A DNA stretch of 64,000 nt from Rotaria sp. Silwood1 (GCA_905250075.1 CAJNOP010000343.1:81170-145169); one strand, 5' to 3'. Counted from the stretch's first letter, positions 11,701 through 26,378 are shown. Translations and numbers: made by a program. Notes: generated by a model not told the origin, from the sequence alone.

Positions 11701-14700
11701 TGGCAACGTCGTCTTTCAGATCGGGATTCGATGAGATTTAAGAAAACTGCAGATCAGAATCCGATCAAAATGATACAACAACATCCCCAACTCCAAAATT
11801 CAAACCGGAAGTTATTCGAGGACTAGTGGTAAAGTACGGGCACATATTGGAAAAGCATTGAGTCATCATACGTTACGACTGACGGCCAGGCATTTTCCTC
11901 CTCTAATTTTTTTAAATGATAGCAGTCAAACTCCTCGAAGATATTATGTTTTTGGCAATACTAAACGAAGTGACAAGAAACACAAAGCGATACACGCTAT
12001 CAATGTCTCAAATGCGACGTTGGTCTGTGTATTACCGATTATTTCAAAGAATATCATATTTTACAAAAAGATTTAACGTTTATATCCGTCAAATTTTGTT
12101 AAACCGGATCAGAAAAAACAGTTACAAAAAAATTTTGAAAGAACAGGTTTTAGCTTCTTATGTCGATAACCAAAGAGTTAATCGAATTTTGCATGAAAAT
12201 AAAATCAAATTAATATTATTTATTTACTCGAACTTCTTACCGGCAAGAAGTGTACCAGTATCTTTTAAATTTGCTTGAGCTATCATTGCATTAGCATTAA
12301 TCATAATATTTCGTGGAATAGCAGTACCACTCAAAGCATATTTTAAATAGAATGTTAAAATTGCTAAATATTGATCACGTATAAACCATGTTTCATTAGC
12401 TCGTGATTTTGTACGTTCAATTTCAGCACGTAGATGCATTATAAAATCAGCACCAGTTGGTTCTGATATATAATAATCAATATTTTTATTAATATGTTCA
12501 GTTAACACAGTAAGCATTGGCCAAAAATCACTTTCATCTAAAGAATAACAACAAAAAAAAAAAAAAAAGAAGAAACTCAATTTTTTTTTTCTTTTTCTTA
12601 GTTTTTTTTTTTTTTTTTTTTATTATTTACATTCTTCACTTGATAATGATATATTTTTTAATTTTTGATGTATACGTGTTAATAATTCCCAATCATTACA
12701 TGTATCAGGATTAACATGTTGAAATAAAAGACATATTTCATGTGGATCAAAATTATCTAAACATATATGTAATCTTCTATTTAATCGAAGTTTTAATTTT
12801 ATTTTTGAATATTTATATAAAGCACATGTCATATAAAGAGTATCATGATCAACAAGAATATTATTTTCATCAAGTTCATTATTACATCTTATTACAGCTA
12901 AATCAAATAGATCATTTAATGGACGAAAATGTCTAAAATAAAATAGAATACATTCAAACAAAAAAAACTTCTTTTTTTTTTAATTAGAAAAAAACCTTTT
13001 AGCTGATGATAAAATTAAATAAATATCAAACCATAATATTCTATTTAAATTATAATTCCAATTTAAAATTGCATGTGGTATCCATCGTTTCATTTGTATA
13101 GGAAACATTCCAGCTAATGTTAATAAACGAACAAATGTATCTGGACCTGCAATTGGAGCAAGTTTTTCAATATGTTCATCAATTATATTTGAAACAATTG
13201 TTAATAACTATTATCAACGAAAAAAAAAAAAACGTTCGTCGAATAAATAATCAATAAAGCATACGTGCTTGTGTATCATCAATTTGATTATTTGATAATG
13301 GTATAGCCATACCTAAAAGATGCATTATACCAATAGTACATTTAATTGTTGTTGCTGTATGAGAAGATCCGACTTCTGATAATAATTGACGAAATCTTTC
13401 AAGTAATGGTTTGTATAATGGAAGAACTAAATATAGAAATATGAAATACAATATACTAACCAATCTTGATTAATCTATGTACTAGAGATCTGAAAATGTG
13501 TCTACACGTACTTTAGATGAAGTATAATTTCATTGGTATTGTGATGCGGTTATTGTGTTTAATGACAAAGAGAGCTATGATGGGTGACATTTTTATTTGT
13601 TATCAATCGATTTTTCAATATAGAATATTATGTCCTGGTTATTTACATTACTAAAGCAATTTAAGTTCATTAATCTCTTCCAAAACTATGTTCATTTTTG
13701 TTGTAAAAATATCAAAAGAATTTGCTGTTCATCCTAACTCTCTTTGTAATCAAATAATAGCAATGCCGAAATGTCAATGACTTATATTCTTGGTAAAGTT
13801 CTAACATATACAAGATAAAGTGTAATGTTAAACAAAAAAAGAAAAGCTTATTAGCGTAGCCTCTTTGAAACTAAAATTGGGAACAAATATTTCTTGTTTA
13901 GTTTCATTAACTAATAATAAATATGCAAACCGAAAAATCTCTAACATACTATAGTTGTTTTCAAACAGTTTCTTTTTTTTTGCCTTTGAAGATTTTATCG
14001 ATCGAATAAATCATGAAGGTAGTTCTGCCTTTTTTGATAATATTTTAAAAATCTTTTCAAGTTCATGTCTCCTCTTATTCGTGCCGCTATCGTACACATT
14101 CGTTATATCTATAGACGGTCATAACACATTACTATGTATCTCAATAAACTCAAAAATCTTGATATTGATTACCCGCGAAAGTTAGAACTTGATCAATTTA
14201 TGCTTTTTCTGTTGGTCATAAGGTAAATATACCAAATCAGTCGATCAATAGCCATCATCCTTGGCATCTAGCATGTAATCGTTTGTCTGCGCAAAAACTA
14301 GAAACTACATTATTTATAACAGTTTGAAAAACGTATTCAAATGATTTAAATTTTAAGAAAGACTTTGACGTATTTTAGAATCGTCTAAGTCTTGTGTTTG
14401 ATACCGTTCAATGCTTTTTTTTTCTGTGTAGAACCTTGATGGTTTTGAAAGTCTGATAATTCTTAAATCATAAAAAGAAAGATCAATGCTATTTTTAAAT
14501 ACATGCATTTGTCAATTTGATTATTTTTCATTCTGTTAAGTTTCGTTAATATATCAAGCTCGTCTAATTAGTATGACTAGAATATTACTAGATATGTACT
14601 CAAATTAGTACTATCAGAAGCATTGATACATATTTTCAGTCGAATTGTATCATCTATTAAATATATGACAATATTTGATAAAATTAGAATAATTTATATC

Positions 14701-15464
14701 AATTCATTTTTTTTTTTTGCAAATAATATGATGAATTCTTATCAAGTCTTCTACAATAACAATATTATTAAATATTGATAATTTATTAAAATTGTTTTTT
14801 CAAATGATTCATTTTTGTCCTGATTTTTTTTTTTTAAATTTTGAAAAACAAAAAACATATTAAACAACTTACGTAAATGTCGATTAGATTTTTTAACTAA
14901 TGCAATAAGAAAACGATTTAATAAATTTAAATCAAATTTTTCTATATATTCAGTTTGTACTAATGTTGTAAATAAATGTCTTAAAAATGGACTTTCACTT
15001 GATGACATACGTATATCTAATTTAACTAATGCTGACATTATATTAACATGATCTTCAAAATTTAATTCAAGTAAACGATGTTCACATAAATGACATAGAA
15101 GATCAAATATTGGATGATTTAAAAGTTTTTTACGATAATTTTCCATATTTATTGGATGAAAATAAGCACATGAACGTACTATATTACATGCACGAAGTAA
15201 TGCTGCTGCTATATGTTGAGCTCGATGTTGAGGTAAATTAGCACGAACAAGTGGAAATAATGTTGATAAAGATGAACATGATTGAATAGATTGCATTAAT
15301 GTATCATTAAGAAATATTTTTGTTTGAATAGAATCTTCTTCATCTATTTTAAATTGATCATGAGATGTATAAGTATCAGTTAATGTACGAATATATGGTT
15401 TTATTGTCCATATATTTTGTTTTAGATAATAAAGAAATAATGGACGGTAATAAATTAAATGCAT
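8741..15464 (-). CDS. FAST kinase domain-containing protein with C-terminal RAP domain
   Basis: Ten exons were assembled: 15464-14873, 13426-13269, 13207-12996, 12932-12631, 12537-12241, 10799-10080, 9379-9254, 9193-9079, 9014-8900, 8827-8741. They total 2724 nt (907 residues) with consistent phase. The helical-repeat body matches FASTK-family FAST_1/FAST_2 regions. The last two exons form the RAP domain, with YVGSVEISFRHLKKLGYR running into LPYYELL and ending near NRFRYLNNKL. FASTK proteins act in mitochondria on RNA processing, stability and translation; RAP is a putative RNA-binding or nuclease-like fold. The start MHLIYYRPLF could begin a targeting peptide, but upstream exons cannot be excluded. 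Most introns are 50-90 nt; three are larger (700, 1441 and 1446 nt), and the 1441-nt one contains a piggyBac relic. Intron 2 works only as GC-AG. The family is clear, the paralogue (FASTKD1/2/3/5 or TBRG4) is not. Confidence 0.85.
11166..12213 (+). mobile_element. Decayed piggyBac DNA transposon inside a FASTK-family intron
   Basis: The left edge is a TTAA (11166-11169) followed by TCCTTTAGTTACCGAC and a perfect 16-bp palindrome GACGCATATATGCGTC (11186-11201), the layout of piggyBac ends. Toward the right end, plus-strand frames hold the transposase tail: LRLTARHFPP and QTPRRYYVFG in frame 2 (11876-11956), then, after a frame change, TRYQCLKCDVGLC followed by DYFKEYH (11992-12057), the Cys-rich zinc-ribbon end of piggyBac transposases. 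Frames are broken and the catalytic core is not visible, so this is an internally deleted relic. A TTAA at 12210-12213 is a candidate right edge, but I cannot see a matching right terminal repeat. Confidence 0.75.
13427..14872 (-). other. Large first intron of the FASTK-family gene
   Basis: This 1446-nt intron is bounded by GTAAGTTG and ATTTAG, and its phase-1 junction restores the frame. It is about 25 times longer than the usual introns here. I see no recognisable transposon protein or terminal repeat. An isolated plus-strand open frame at 13955-14185 resembles nothing I know. Confidence 0.6.
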
Positions 15465-16225
15465 AAATTATAATATATATTTTTGTTATTAATGAATATA
15501 ATTCTAAAAAATATTTATTAAAATATTATCAAAATATTTTTCATTATGAATTACTATTATTCGAAATTCTTTACTTCTTAAATTGAAATAGAATATTTAT
15601 ATCTTCGGAATATCCATATTATGGATAAATTGATCAAATACATTTGCGTTTGTAACGGATGTTTTATCACTTCAGTAATTTTTGAGAAGAGAAAGACTTG
15701 ATGAGAATTCTCTTAGATATCTGAGTTCGATCAATCATTATGTCCAGCAGAAAAAAAAACAAACTTGAAATTGAATTTCAGACACCAAAAACAAAGCTAG
15801 AGATTTGCTTTTCTAGAAACATCGTAGTGATCATTTTATATATTATTATCATCTCGTATTTTATAAAACTTTCGAATCGTATTAATATTAGTAGTAGTGA
15901 TAATCATCATCACGATCTATTACACACGACATGTGAAATTCAGTAATGGAAAAACACTTTTCTTTTTTTTTTTTTTTGAATATTTTATCATAATACAGAT
16001 GCCTCAGGCTATATGAATAAATAAAAAAACTTATACATCCTTTCTATTTCTTTTACTTTTCTATGTATTCCGTTGGCTACGGACGAACGATTTACATGTC
16101 ATACCAATAAATGATTATATTCAATGTTATGTATTTTTATTACCATGACTATACTTGTTTTTCATTCATGACTATTACTATCAAGCAATTAGAAAACTGC
16201 GAATAACTTTATCCTAGAAAAAAAA
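15465..16225. other. Intergenic with one small open frame of doubtful status
   Basis: A 68-codon plus-strand frame at 15740-15946 begins MSSRKKNKLE and contains one hydrophobic stretch (NIVVIILYIIIISYFIKL), so a tiny tail-anchored or signal-anchored protein is conceivable. Nothing else supports it. No other gene is visible between the head-to-head FASTK-family and Asn/Gln-rich genes. Confidence 0.35.
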
Positions 16226-17608
16226 ATGAGTGGACTCTTTCAACGTGTAAAAAATGCCTTCAAAAGAAATCCTTCGTAAGTGATACATAAAAAACTATTT
16301 TACTTTTGGAATATAATTTTTAGTTCTGAAAATATACCAACTAATTCAACTATAGATTTTGATAATGAAGAAATAGATGATACTAATACAAGGCAACCTT
16401 ATCGTCCAGTAAGAGAATTTCATTTGCATTTATTAATTAATATAATTTTTCAAGAATGAAGATCTAGATGATATTAACGATGAAATGAAAAATGTCACAT
16501 ATAATAATCGATCACAACTAACAAATCTTCGACAACAAGTAAAATTTGTTTTTTTTTGATTAGTAAATTATCTTTACATCATTTTTTATTTTCTAAGCAA
16601 AGAGAAACAATACCATCAGATGAAAATTCTCAACCATCTTTATTAAATACTCGTAATACTAATTTGAGAAAAAAACCAAATGATTTTCAATCTGGTCAAT
16701 CACACACTAATGTCATGAATAGAAATGTAAATTCTTCAGTAAATAACAATGTTGTTCCAATAACAAATTCTACTATACAAGAACGTTTACCATTTCAATC
16801 TCAAACTCAAGATCCTTCTTCTCGTCCATCACAACAACAAAGTATGCCACAAGCACCAATTAATAATCTTTCACCAGGACAAAATCATCAACAATCATCA
16901 ATACCTTCAACAAATCAAATTCTTCAATCTTCATTACGTAATAATTTTTTATCTGCTATGAATCGAAATCGACGACCATTTCAAATCAATCGTAATTCAA
17001 CATTAATTGGTTTTCCTCGAGATTTAAATACACGTTTACATAATTCATCATATAGGTTTAATAGACCTTTCTTTTCTAATCAATTAAATCGATCTTTTTT
17101 CAAAAATCGTTTATTACCATTTCAAGCCGATAGACAAATTTCTAATTATAAATTTGATTATCCAATTGAAAATGTTTTTATCGATAAAAATATTCCTTCA
17201 TCAATAGCAATTAAAATAAATGAAGCTGTCGAATATGATCGTTTTGGTAATATGTATCATAATCATCATTATGCATATGAACCAACAATTCAACATATGA
17301 ATTTTGATAATAATCAACAAATTGATCGTCATATTATTGAAAATTCTCATCCTAAAGGTATAAGATATATACGAGAAATTCACAATGATTCTCCTTTCAA
17401 TAGAAGAAATTACGATTGTTATCCACAAGAAATAGATGATGAAATTTTTCAAAAACAAAATTATAATAATCTACAATTAATGATTGATTGTATACCTGAA
17501 ATTAATTATCAAACAATATCATCTCAAGATAATTTTAACTATTATCCAATGCCTATAAAACATTATATAGCATGTGCTCTACCTTATGATCCAATGCGAA
17601 TAGAATAA
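16226..17608 (+). CDS. Unknown Asn/Gln/Pro-rich disordered protein
   Basis: Four exons (16226-16275, 16324-16408, 16455-16538, 16598-17608) join in phase through 46-59 nt introns to 1230 nt, or 409 residues. The start MSGLFQRVKNAFKRNPS is a short amphipathic basic segment that could bind membranes. An acidic stretch follows (NEEIDDTN, NEDLDDINDE), then a long Asn/Gln/Ser/Pro-rich region with several Arg-Phe-rich patches (RPFFSNQLNRSFFKNR) and a Tyr/His-rich tail (DRFGNMYHNHHYAYEP). There is no signal peptide, membrane span or known domain. I do not recognise it. Composition suggests an intrinsically disordered, possibly condensate-forming or adaptor protein, but that is only inference. Exon structure and codon use match neighbouring native genes. 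Confidence 0.65.
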
Positions 17609-17683
17609 AACATAAGAGAGAAAAAAAAACTAGAGAGATTCATTTATTTTAATAAAATAAATTAGTACATAGCTAAAATAAAA

Positions 17684-18313
17684 TTATTGTGGGATAAAAT
17701 TTAATGCTACACCATTTATACAATAACGAAGACCAGTTGGCATAGGTCCATCATTAAAAACATGACCAAAATGTGCATTACACTTTGAAGAAAAAAAAAA
17801 AAAAAACAAAGAAAATGTTTTTGTAATATTTTGGTTTTCATATACCTTTGCACAATGAACTTCAGTTCGAGGATACATTAAACTATAATCTTGTTTTGTA
17901 CCAAGATTAGCTGATTGATATGGAGAATAAAAACTAGGCCAACCAGTACCACTATCGAATTTATGTTCTGAACTAAATATTCAAAAAACAAAAAAAAAGA
18001 AATGAGTAAGAAAATTTATTATTTATTTTAACAACCTGAATACTGGTGTATTGCATACAACACAAGTATATAAACCACGTTGTTTATTATTATTCAATGG
18101 ACTAGAATAAGGTGGTTCTGTATCATGATGTTGAGTGACTTTTAAAGCCATTGGAGAAAGATGATTTAAATTCATATTATCTTTTGATAATGAATTAGAA
18201 TCTAGAATAAATTTATTCAGTTAAATAATATTATTTTCAAATATGTAAAAATTACTTGTTTCTGGTATTGATGATGAATCTTTTCGAAAAATATTTGCAA
18301 AAAACCTCGACAT
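17684..18313 (-). CDS. msrB: Peptide methionine-(R)-S-oxide reductase
   Basis: Five exons join to a 149-residue protein. MsrB reduces methionine-R-sulfoxide in proteins back to methionine, repairing oxidative damage. The structural zinc ligands are both visible: CVVC (66-69) and HCAKC (Cys115 and Cys118, split by an intron after Cys115-Ala-Lys). GTGWPSF (83-89), HFGHVFND (121-128) and the catalytic RYCIN (Cys138) are intact. The catalytic residue is Cys, not selenocysteine, with no UGA to recode. The N-terminus [11 protein letters not shown] is basic and hydrophobic and may be a mitochondrial targeting peptide, followed by a Ser/Asn-rich linker before the domain at about residue 37. MsrB is a natural component of stress tolerance. 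Length is typical for the family plus a leader. Confidence 0.93.
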
Positions 18314-19100
18314 ATTATATATATATTAATTATTGCTTGGTCATGATAAGAAAGCACATTTTTTTTTGATGATATCAAAATTATAATTATTCTACACTCT
18401 AAAAATAACCAATATGTATTATATAATAAAAGATTTCTATCATAATCATAACATGTTTTCTTTTTTCAATGAAAACGACATCTGTATGTATTTATTGAGT
18501 GATAGAATTTTCATTCGTTTATGAAAATAAACGAATCACATATGAAAGTCTGTCTGTCTCTACTTGTCGGTCGTGAAGAATTCAAATAAAAAAAAATGTT
18601 CAAAAAAGTCCTTTATATAGTTCAAGTTTTTGTTTAATATGGGTTAGTTTATTAACTTTTATTTTGGAATAAAAGTGATTTATATTCATTTATTTAGTAT
18701 CAGATTAGAAAATAAACTAACAAATAAAATTAAAAAAAACGTCAAGATAAAGTCTTTATCGAATTAAATTTATTATCAAATTGTGGTGTTTTACTTTTGT
18801 TATTGAAGTTTTTATACAATCAAAAGGAAAACAAAATTCATTTAATATACGTTTTTAATAGTCATAATAATTATGAATTTCTTTTTTTATTAATTTAAGA
18901 TATAAAAGTTAACTTGAAAATTTATTTTATAAATAAATAATGAATGTATTGATAATCATCTTATTAGATATATATTCACATAGATATGAATATATTTAAT
19001 TTATACATACATAAAAAAAAAAAAAATATTTTCATAATAAAAATTTATTCGTTTTTTTTTATGTTAATTTCGAATAAAAAAATTTCTTCTAGATGTCAAA
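18314..19100. other. Divergent intergenic region between msrB and RBBP5 genes
   Basis: About 790 bases between two diverging genes, very AT-rich, so it probably carries both promoters. An acceptor-like CTTCTAG sits directly before the RBBP5 start, hinting at a 5' untranslated intron. No other gene or repeat is evident. Confidence 0.5.
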
Positions 19101-21234
19101 ATGAATATTGAATTACTTTCAACATTTCAACAAAATTATCCAGAAGAATTTGATGGCACACTCGATTGTGCATCGATGGCTGTTTGTTGTGCTTTTAATA
19201 AAATTGGTAATTATTTATTTTTGAAATGAAAATAACAAATTTTCTTTGTTTTTTTTATAAATAAAGGTTCAATGTTAGCTGTCGGTTGTTCTGATGGTCG
19301 TCTTGTTATATGGGATTTTTTAACACGTGGTATAGCAAAAATAATATGTGCAGATTGGTCACCTATATATTCAATATCATGGTCAAAAAAATCCGATTTA
19401 ATAGCAACATCATCAACAGATAATACTGTATGTATTTGGCATACAACAACAGGTCGTTGTCATATACGTATATCATGTATACAATCACCAATACTTAAAA
19501 TTCAATTTCATCCACGTAATTCATTTTATTTACTTATATGTCCAATGAAACATCCACCTGTATTAATTGATAATAATGGTAAACATACAATAGTTACAAT
19601 TGATGATGAATCAAATGATATTATATCAACATTTGATAGAAAAGGTGAACATATTATATTAGGTAATAATCGTGGTTTAATTATAATTAAAAAATTTCCG
19701 GATTTAAAAACAATTTCATCATTTCGAATTACAACTGGTACTAATGCAAATACAGTTTTAAGACATATTGAAATACCTCGTCGTGGTAAGATTATATATA
19801 TATATATATTTATTGATTATTATTTGAATGGATTAAATTTATTATGGAATGTCTATACAGATAGTCTTTAATATTTGGTTATTTCAAGAAGAGAGCCGTT
19901 ATTTTACCTAAAACATTTCGAATATTGAAATTTATTCTTAGAGAAAATTTCAAGTTATAAATATTTTGTTCATATTCTTAGACAAGAAGTTTATCTGTGA
20001 ATCTTTAGTCAGAATATTTTGCAGGTACAAAAGACATTTTGAATATTTTCGTATAAAAGTTCTCTAAGAGAGAGTGAAAAACCTGAGTAACTATATATTA
20101 TACATGATCTTTGCTTTTTTTTTATACTTAGGTCAATATTGTCTTATTAATACAAGTGATCGAATAATTCGAATTTATAATTATACTGAAATGTTATCAT
20201 GTGGTATTATTCGTGATCTTGAACCAAAACAAAAACTTCAAGATTTAGTTAATAAATCATTATGGCGAAAATGTTGTTGGTCAGGTGATGGTGAATATAT
20301 ATGTGGTGCATCATCTCGTCAACATTCATTATATATATGGGAAACAATATCGGGTAATTTAGTTAAAATTTTACATGGTACTAAAGGTGAAACATTATCT
20401 GATGTATGTTGGCATCCTGTACGTCCAATAATAGCAAGTATATCAAGTGGTGTTGTATCAATATGGTCATATTCTCAAGTTGAAAATTGGTCAGCATTTG
20501 CACCAGATTTTCGTGAACTTGAAGAAAATGTTGAATATCATGAACGTGAATCAGAATTTGATATTAAAGATGAAGATCATAGTTTAGATAATTCAGATTA
20601 TATATATTCACCTAATAAACGACAACGTTTTGATATTAATGGTAATATTAAAAAATTTAATAATGATGATATTGAAATAGATGTTGTTACAGAACAACGT
20701 ATTGAAGCATTAGTATCAAGTGATGATGATGATATTAATGATCAACTTGTTTATTTACCATCAGCACCTGATATTGAAGATCCAGATATTGATATAACAT
20801 TATCAATAACAAAAAATCAAATATTAACACAAAATTTTATTGAAACTGATAAAAAATATGAAATACAATTACAAATACCACCTATTTATGATACACATCC
20901 ATATTATGGTGGAACAAAACAAACACGATCAATAGGAAATATACCATTAAATAATCATGATATAAAAAAACATGGTAGACATCGTCGTAAAGGATATTAT
21001 AATAATAATGATCAACAAAATATTTTATTACCAAAATCAATTGATACAACTGTAGTTACAATTACAAATAATTCAAAACGATTTATATCAACGAATGGTA
21101 ATTCAACAATAGTAACACAAACATCTGAAAATAAAGGACAACGAGGACGTTCAGCACGTCTCGAAGGAAAAAAAACAACTACTAGTCAACATAGATCATC
21201 AACAGATAATGATATAGATTTTGTACCACATTAG
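19101..21234 (+). CDS. RBBP5: RBBP5, WD40 subunit of COMPASS/MLL histone H3K4 methyltransferase
   Basis: Exons 19101-19206, 19267-19785 and 20132-21234 give 1728 nt, or 575 residues (human about 538). RBBP5 is a core WD40 scaffold of the nuclear SET1/MLL complexes that methylate H3K4. The start MNIELLSTFQQNYPEEFDGT is the characteristic N-terminus. VGCSDGRLVIWDFLTRGIAK, PILKIQFHPR, DRIIRIYN, KLQDLVN, SGDGEYICGASSRQHSLYIW, GNLVKILHGT and WHPVRPIIASISSGVVSIW mark the beta-propeller. The hinge segment NWSAFAPDF followed by ELEENVEYHERESEFD, which in the family contacts ASH2L and the SET domain, is well kept. The tail is acidic then basic and poorly conserved. The second intron (346 nt) is longer than usual. 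AATAAA at about 21471 may end the transcript. Confidence 0.97.
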
Positions 21235-21980
21235 AATATTATTATTATTTTTTTTTTTTCGATAATAGAATCTCTTATGTATGAATCCTTTTTTTTTTGT
21301 ATAGATTATTTTCTTTTTTGTTTACTGGGACGTAAAGAAATGATTTTTTTTTTCGTCAGTAAAAGATTATCTATGACTTGAGAAAAAAAAAAACAAAAAT
21401 TTTGTTAGAATTGTAAAATAGAATGTTAAAAAATGTGTTTATATAAATGTATTCATTGATCATGATCTTTAATAAAAAAGAAAGAATCCCTAAAACGCAC
21501 ACGTAATTTCATTGCATCAAAAAAATCTCGTAAAAAATTTTGTTAAATCTACATCAGAATAAATTTTTCATTTCTTTATTAAATACAAGAAAAAAAACCA
21601 GAAACATCGTCTAAAAAATAATACGCTATGATTGATTTTTATCTATGATGAGATTTGATTTCCTAAGTTGACATTGATGAAGGAATCATCTGAAGAAATT
21701 CATTACTTTTAAACTCATATTTTGCATATCTAGAGAAAGATTCTAGATGAGAATAATTTCAAAGATATTCAGTATTATCAATGAAGTTATGATAGTTTCA
21801 CTAAATTCTTATCATAGGATGAACTATTAACAAAAAAAAACTGAATAATGAGTTTTTATCTTGAAATCTTATTTGTAAGTCTCATTATCTTAAATGTTTT
21901 AATCAATATGATAGTTTTCTTCTCAAAATATTCTATATTTTGACTGAAGCTTTGCATTGAATTGCAAAACTCGACTCTAT
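21235..21980. other. 3' flank of RBBP5 gene, no other gene
   Basis: T- and A-runs just after the stop, then ordinary AT-rich sequence with a candidate poly(A) signal at 21471-21476. No gene is visible up to the MITE at 21989. Confidence 0.5.
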
Positions 21981-21988
21981 CATACATA

Positions 21989-22174
21989 CAGTATTTTATC
22001 CAGAGGGATGCCCGGGGGGGGGCGCCCCCCTCCCCCCCGAAAATCGAGTTCGCCCTCCCGAGACTTGTGATAATCGTGCTACGAATACATGGCTTGCCCC
22101 CCCGAACATAGTTTTTCGCCTCCTCGGAAATTCAAATCGCCCCTCCGGAGAAAAAATCCTGGATAAAACACTGC
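21989..22174. mobile_element. hAT-like MITE with a GC-rich core
   Basis: A 186-bp element lies between two perfect copies of CATACATA (21981-21988 and 22175-22182), the 8-bp target duplication typical of hAT transposons. Terminal inverted repeats are CAGTATTTTATCCAG on the left and, read inward on the other strand, CAGTGTTTTATCCAG on the right, one difference in 15. The interior is strikingly GC-rich, with long G and C runs (22011-22038) and recurring CCCCCCCGA/CGCCCTCC words, in sharp contrast to the AT-rich surroundings. There is no coding capacity, so it would be mobilised by a transposase elsewhere. Confidence 0.85.
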
Positions 22175-22182
22175 ATACATAG

Positions 22183-22617
22183 TCGGAGTCACTTCAATAA
22201 AATAGTTCAATGCTTTTACTTCTACATAAACTTAAGTCTGCAGGATTATACTTTCAATCAAAGAAGAACAAACTGATTATTGTTAATTTTTTTCTAGCAT
22301 AGAAATTCGTTTGTTCTTCCGTCAGTTTCAACAAAAAAGTCATATATTTTGATTGCCATCCCATGATAAAAATCTAACAAATCTATGAAAACTCATCGAG
22401 AACGCTTATATTCTTGAATATCTTTCGAGTTGTTTGAGTCCAAATATATTTTGTATAAACAATAAATATAAACTCAAAAAACAATGAATCATTTATATTA
22501 TTTTTCAATTTTTCCAAAATTTTATTAAATGTTTAAATATTTCTAAATAAAAGCATTTCTCTACAGCATATTTATCAAATTATAGTAAAGAAAATAATTG
22601 TTCAAAATAGAGATTAT
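22183..22617. other. 3' flank of the cysteine dioxygenase gene
   Basis: AT-rich sequence between the MITE and the minus-strand CDO stop codon. No gene or ordered repeat is visible. Confidence 0.5.
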
Positions 22618-23259
22618 TCATTTCTTGTTAATTTGTCCATGAATTGAATGAAATGTCATTTTTATTTCATTCATACGACTTGTACATTCATCAAATGTAT
22701 GACAATAATCAAATGGTGGTACATAAAGATGTAATGTAATAGCTCTTTCTGTATGACTTGGATTTTCAATACGATGTAAACCAATTGAATCATTAATATA
22801 AGCAACTTGTCCTTCAATTAATTCAGTACGATTAATTATATGCATTGATTCTTCTTTATCATTTGTTGGCCAAGTATATCGTGTTTCAATTAATTTTCCT
22901 TGTAAACATTTTAAAAAACAATGTGAATTTGTATGATCATGTATTGATGAACTTTGTCCTTCAGCCCAACATAAAATCATTAAATTAAATTTTCCATTTC
23001 CAATATCAACTAAATTTCTTGTATAATAATTTGATTGAAATTTAATAAATGGTAACAATTCAATCATTGTACCTTTATAATTATTCATAAGTGTATAAAC
23101 ATAATCAATATTAATTTCATTTGTTAAAAATGCTTCATAAAGTAATTCAATTAATTTATTTAAAGAATTTGGTTGAATTGATAAATAAGATATATCATTA
23201 TTGAAATATTTCTTATGTATTAATTGAATTTCATTTGATTCATTCAATGTTTCTGTCAT
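22618..23259 (-). CDS. CDO1: Cysteine dioxygenase
   Basis: A 213-residue intronless frame very close to animal cysteine dioxygenase (about 200 residues). The cytosolic enzyme uses Fe(II) and O2 to convert cysteine to cysteine sulfinate, the committed step toward taurine and sulfate. The three iron-binding histidines are visible: His107 and His109 in SSIHDHTNSHCF and His162 in NDSIGLHRIENPSHTE. Cys114 and Tyr179 (LHLYVPP) match the Cys-Tyr crosslink pair of the mammalian enzyme. Arg81 in YTRNLVD is the substrate-carboxylate arginine, and GNGKFNLMILCW and FDYCHTFDEC are also conserved. The single-exon structure is unusual beside multi-exon neighbours. The assignment is firm. Confidence 0.96.
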   Translation of the reverse strand: MTETLNESNEIQLIHKKYFNNDISYLSIQPNSLNKLIELLYEAFLTNEINIDYVYTLMNNYKGTMIELLPFIKFQSNYYTRNLVDIGNGKFNLMILCWAEGQSSSIHDHTNSHCFLKCLQGKLIETRYTWPTNDKEESMHIINRTELIEGQVAYINDSIGLHRIENPSHTERAITLHLYVPPFDYCHTFDECTSRMNEIKMTFHSIHGQINKK

Positions 23260-23814
23260 TGTTATTGAATAAGATTAAGATTATTTGAAAGATTTTATGT
23301 TTATATCGGATACATATACTATATATATATATCCGTATGTCAAAAACTAAATTCATAATCTTTAATCAATATGAAAACGAAAAAATTTTGATCTTATTTA
23401 TATGTCAGATATAAAATATTGTAACCAACCGGAAGTAACAAAAACAAAAGTTCAAGGATATGATATTAAAAACAAATGAATTTGACTTATTTAACTTACT
23501 ATAGCAAAACATATTATTATTTTTCTTTTTTGTATCAAAAATGAAAACATTAAATATGATTTTAAGATAAAATATTCAGTTATTTCTTTTCTATTTTAAT
23601 TATTGTTCAAAATTCTAATGTAGAATATCGTATTGTTTTTATTTTTCATTTCCTTTTGATCAATATTGAAAGTCTTATACTCCAGATGTCCTTCCATACA
23701 TATCGGTTGATCCCTTTATTCGTTGTTATTTTCTTCCAACCATTCTTAATTAAACTGTCTTTCTTGACAACCGATATTTTAACAACACAAACAGATATTA
23801 ATTCTACTTTACAA
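23260..23814. other. Divergent intergenic region between CDO1 and katanin genes
   Basis: About 550 bases separating head-to-head genes, with a TATATATATA run near 23319-23330. The in-frame extension upstream of the katanin start (from 23656) is hydrophobic and unlike katanin, so I treat it as untranslated leader. Confidence 0.5.

Positions 23815-26378
<2,564 letters not shown>

Noticed and set aside
23656-23814. In-frame N-terminal extension of katanin
   Set aside because: Strongly hydrophobic and unlike the katanin N-terminus; the start at 23815 fits the family better.
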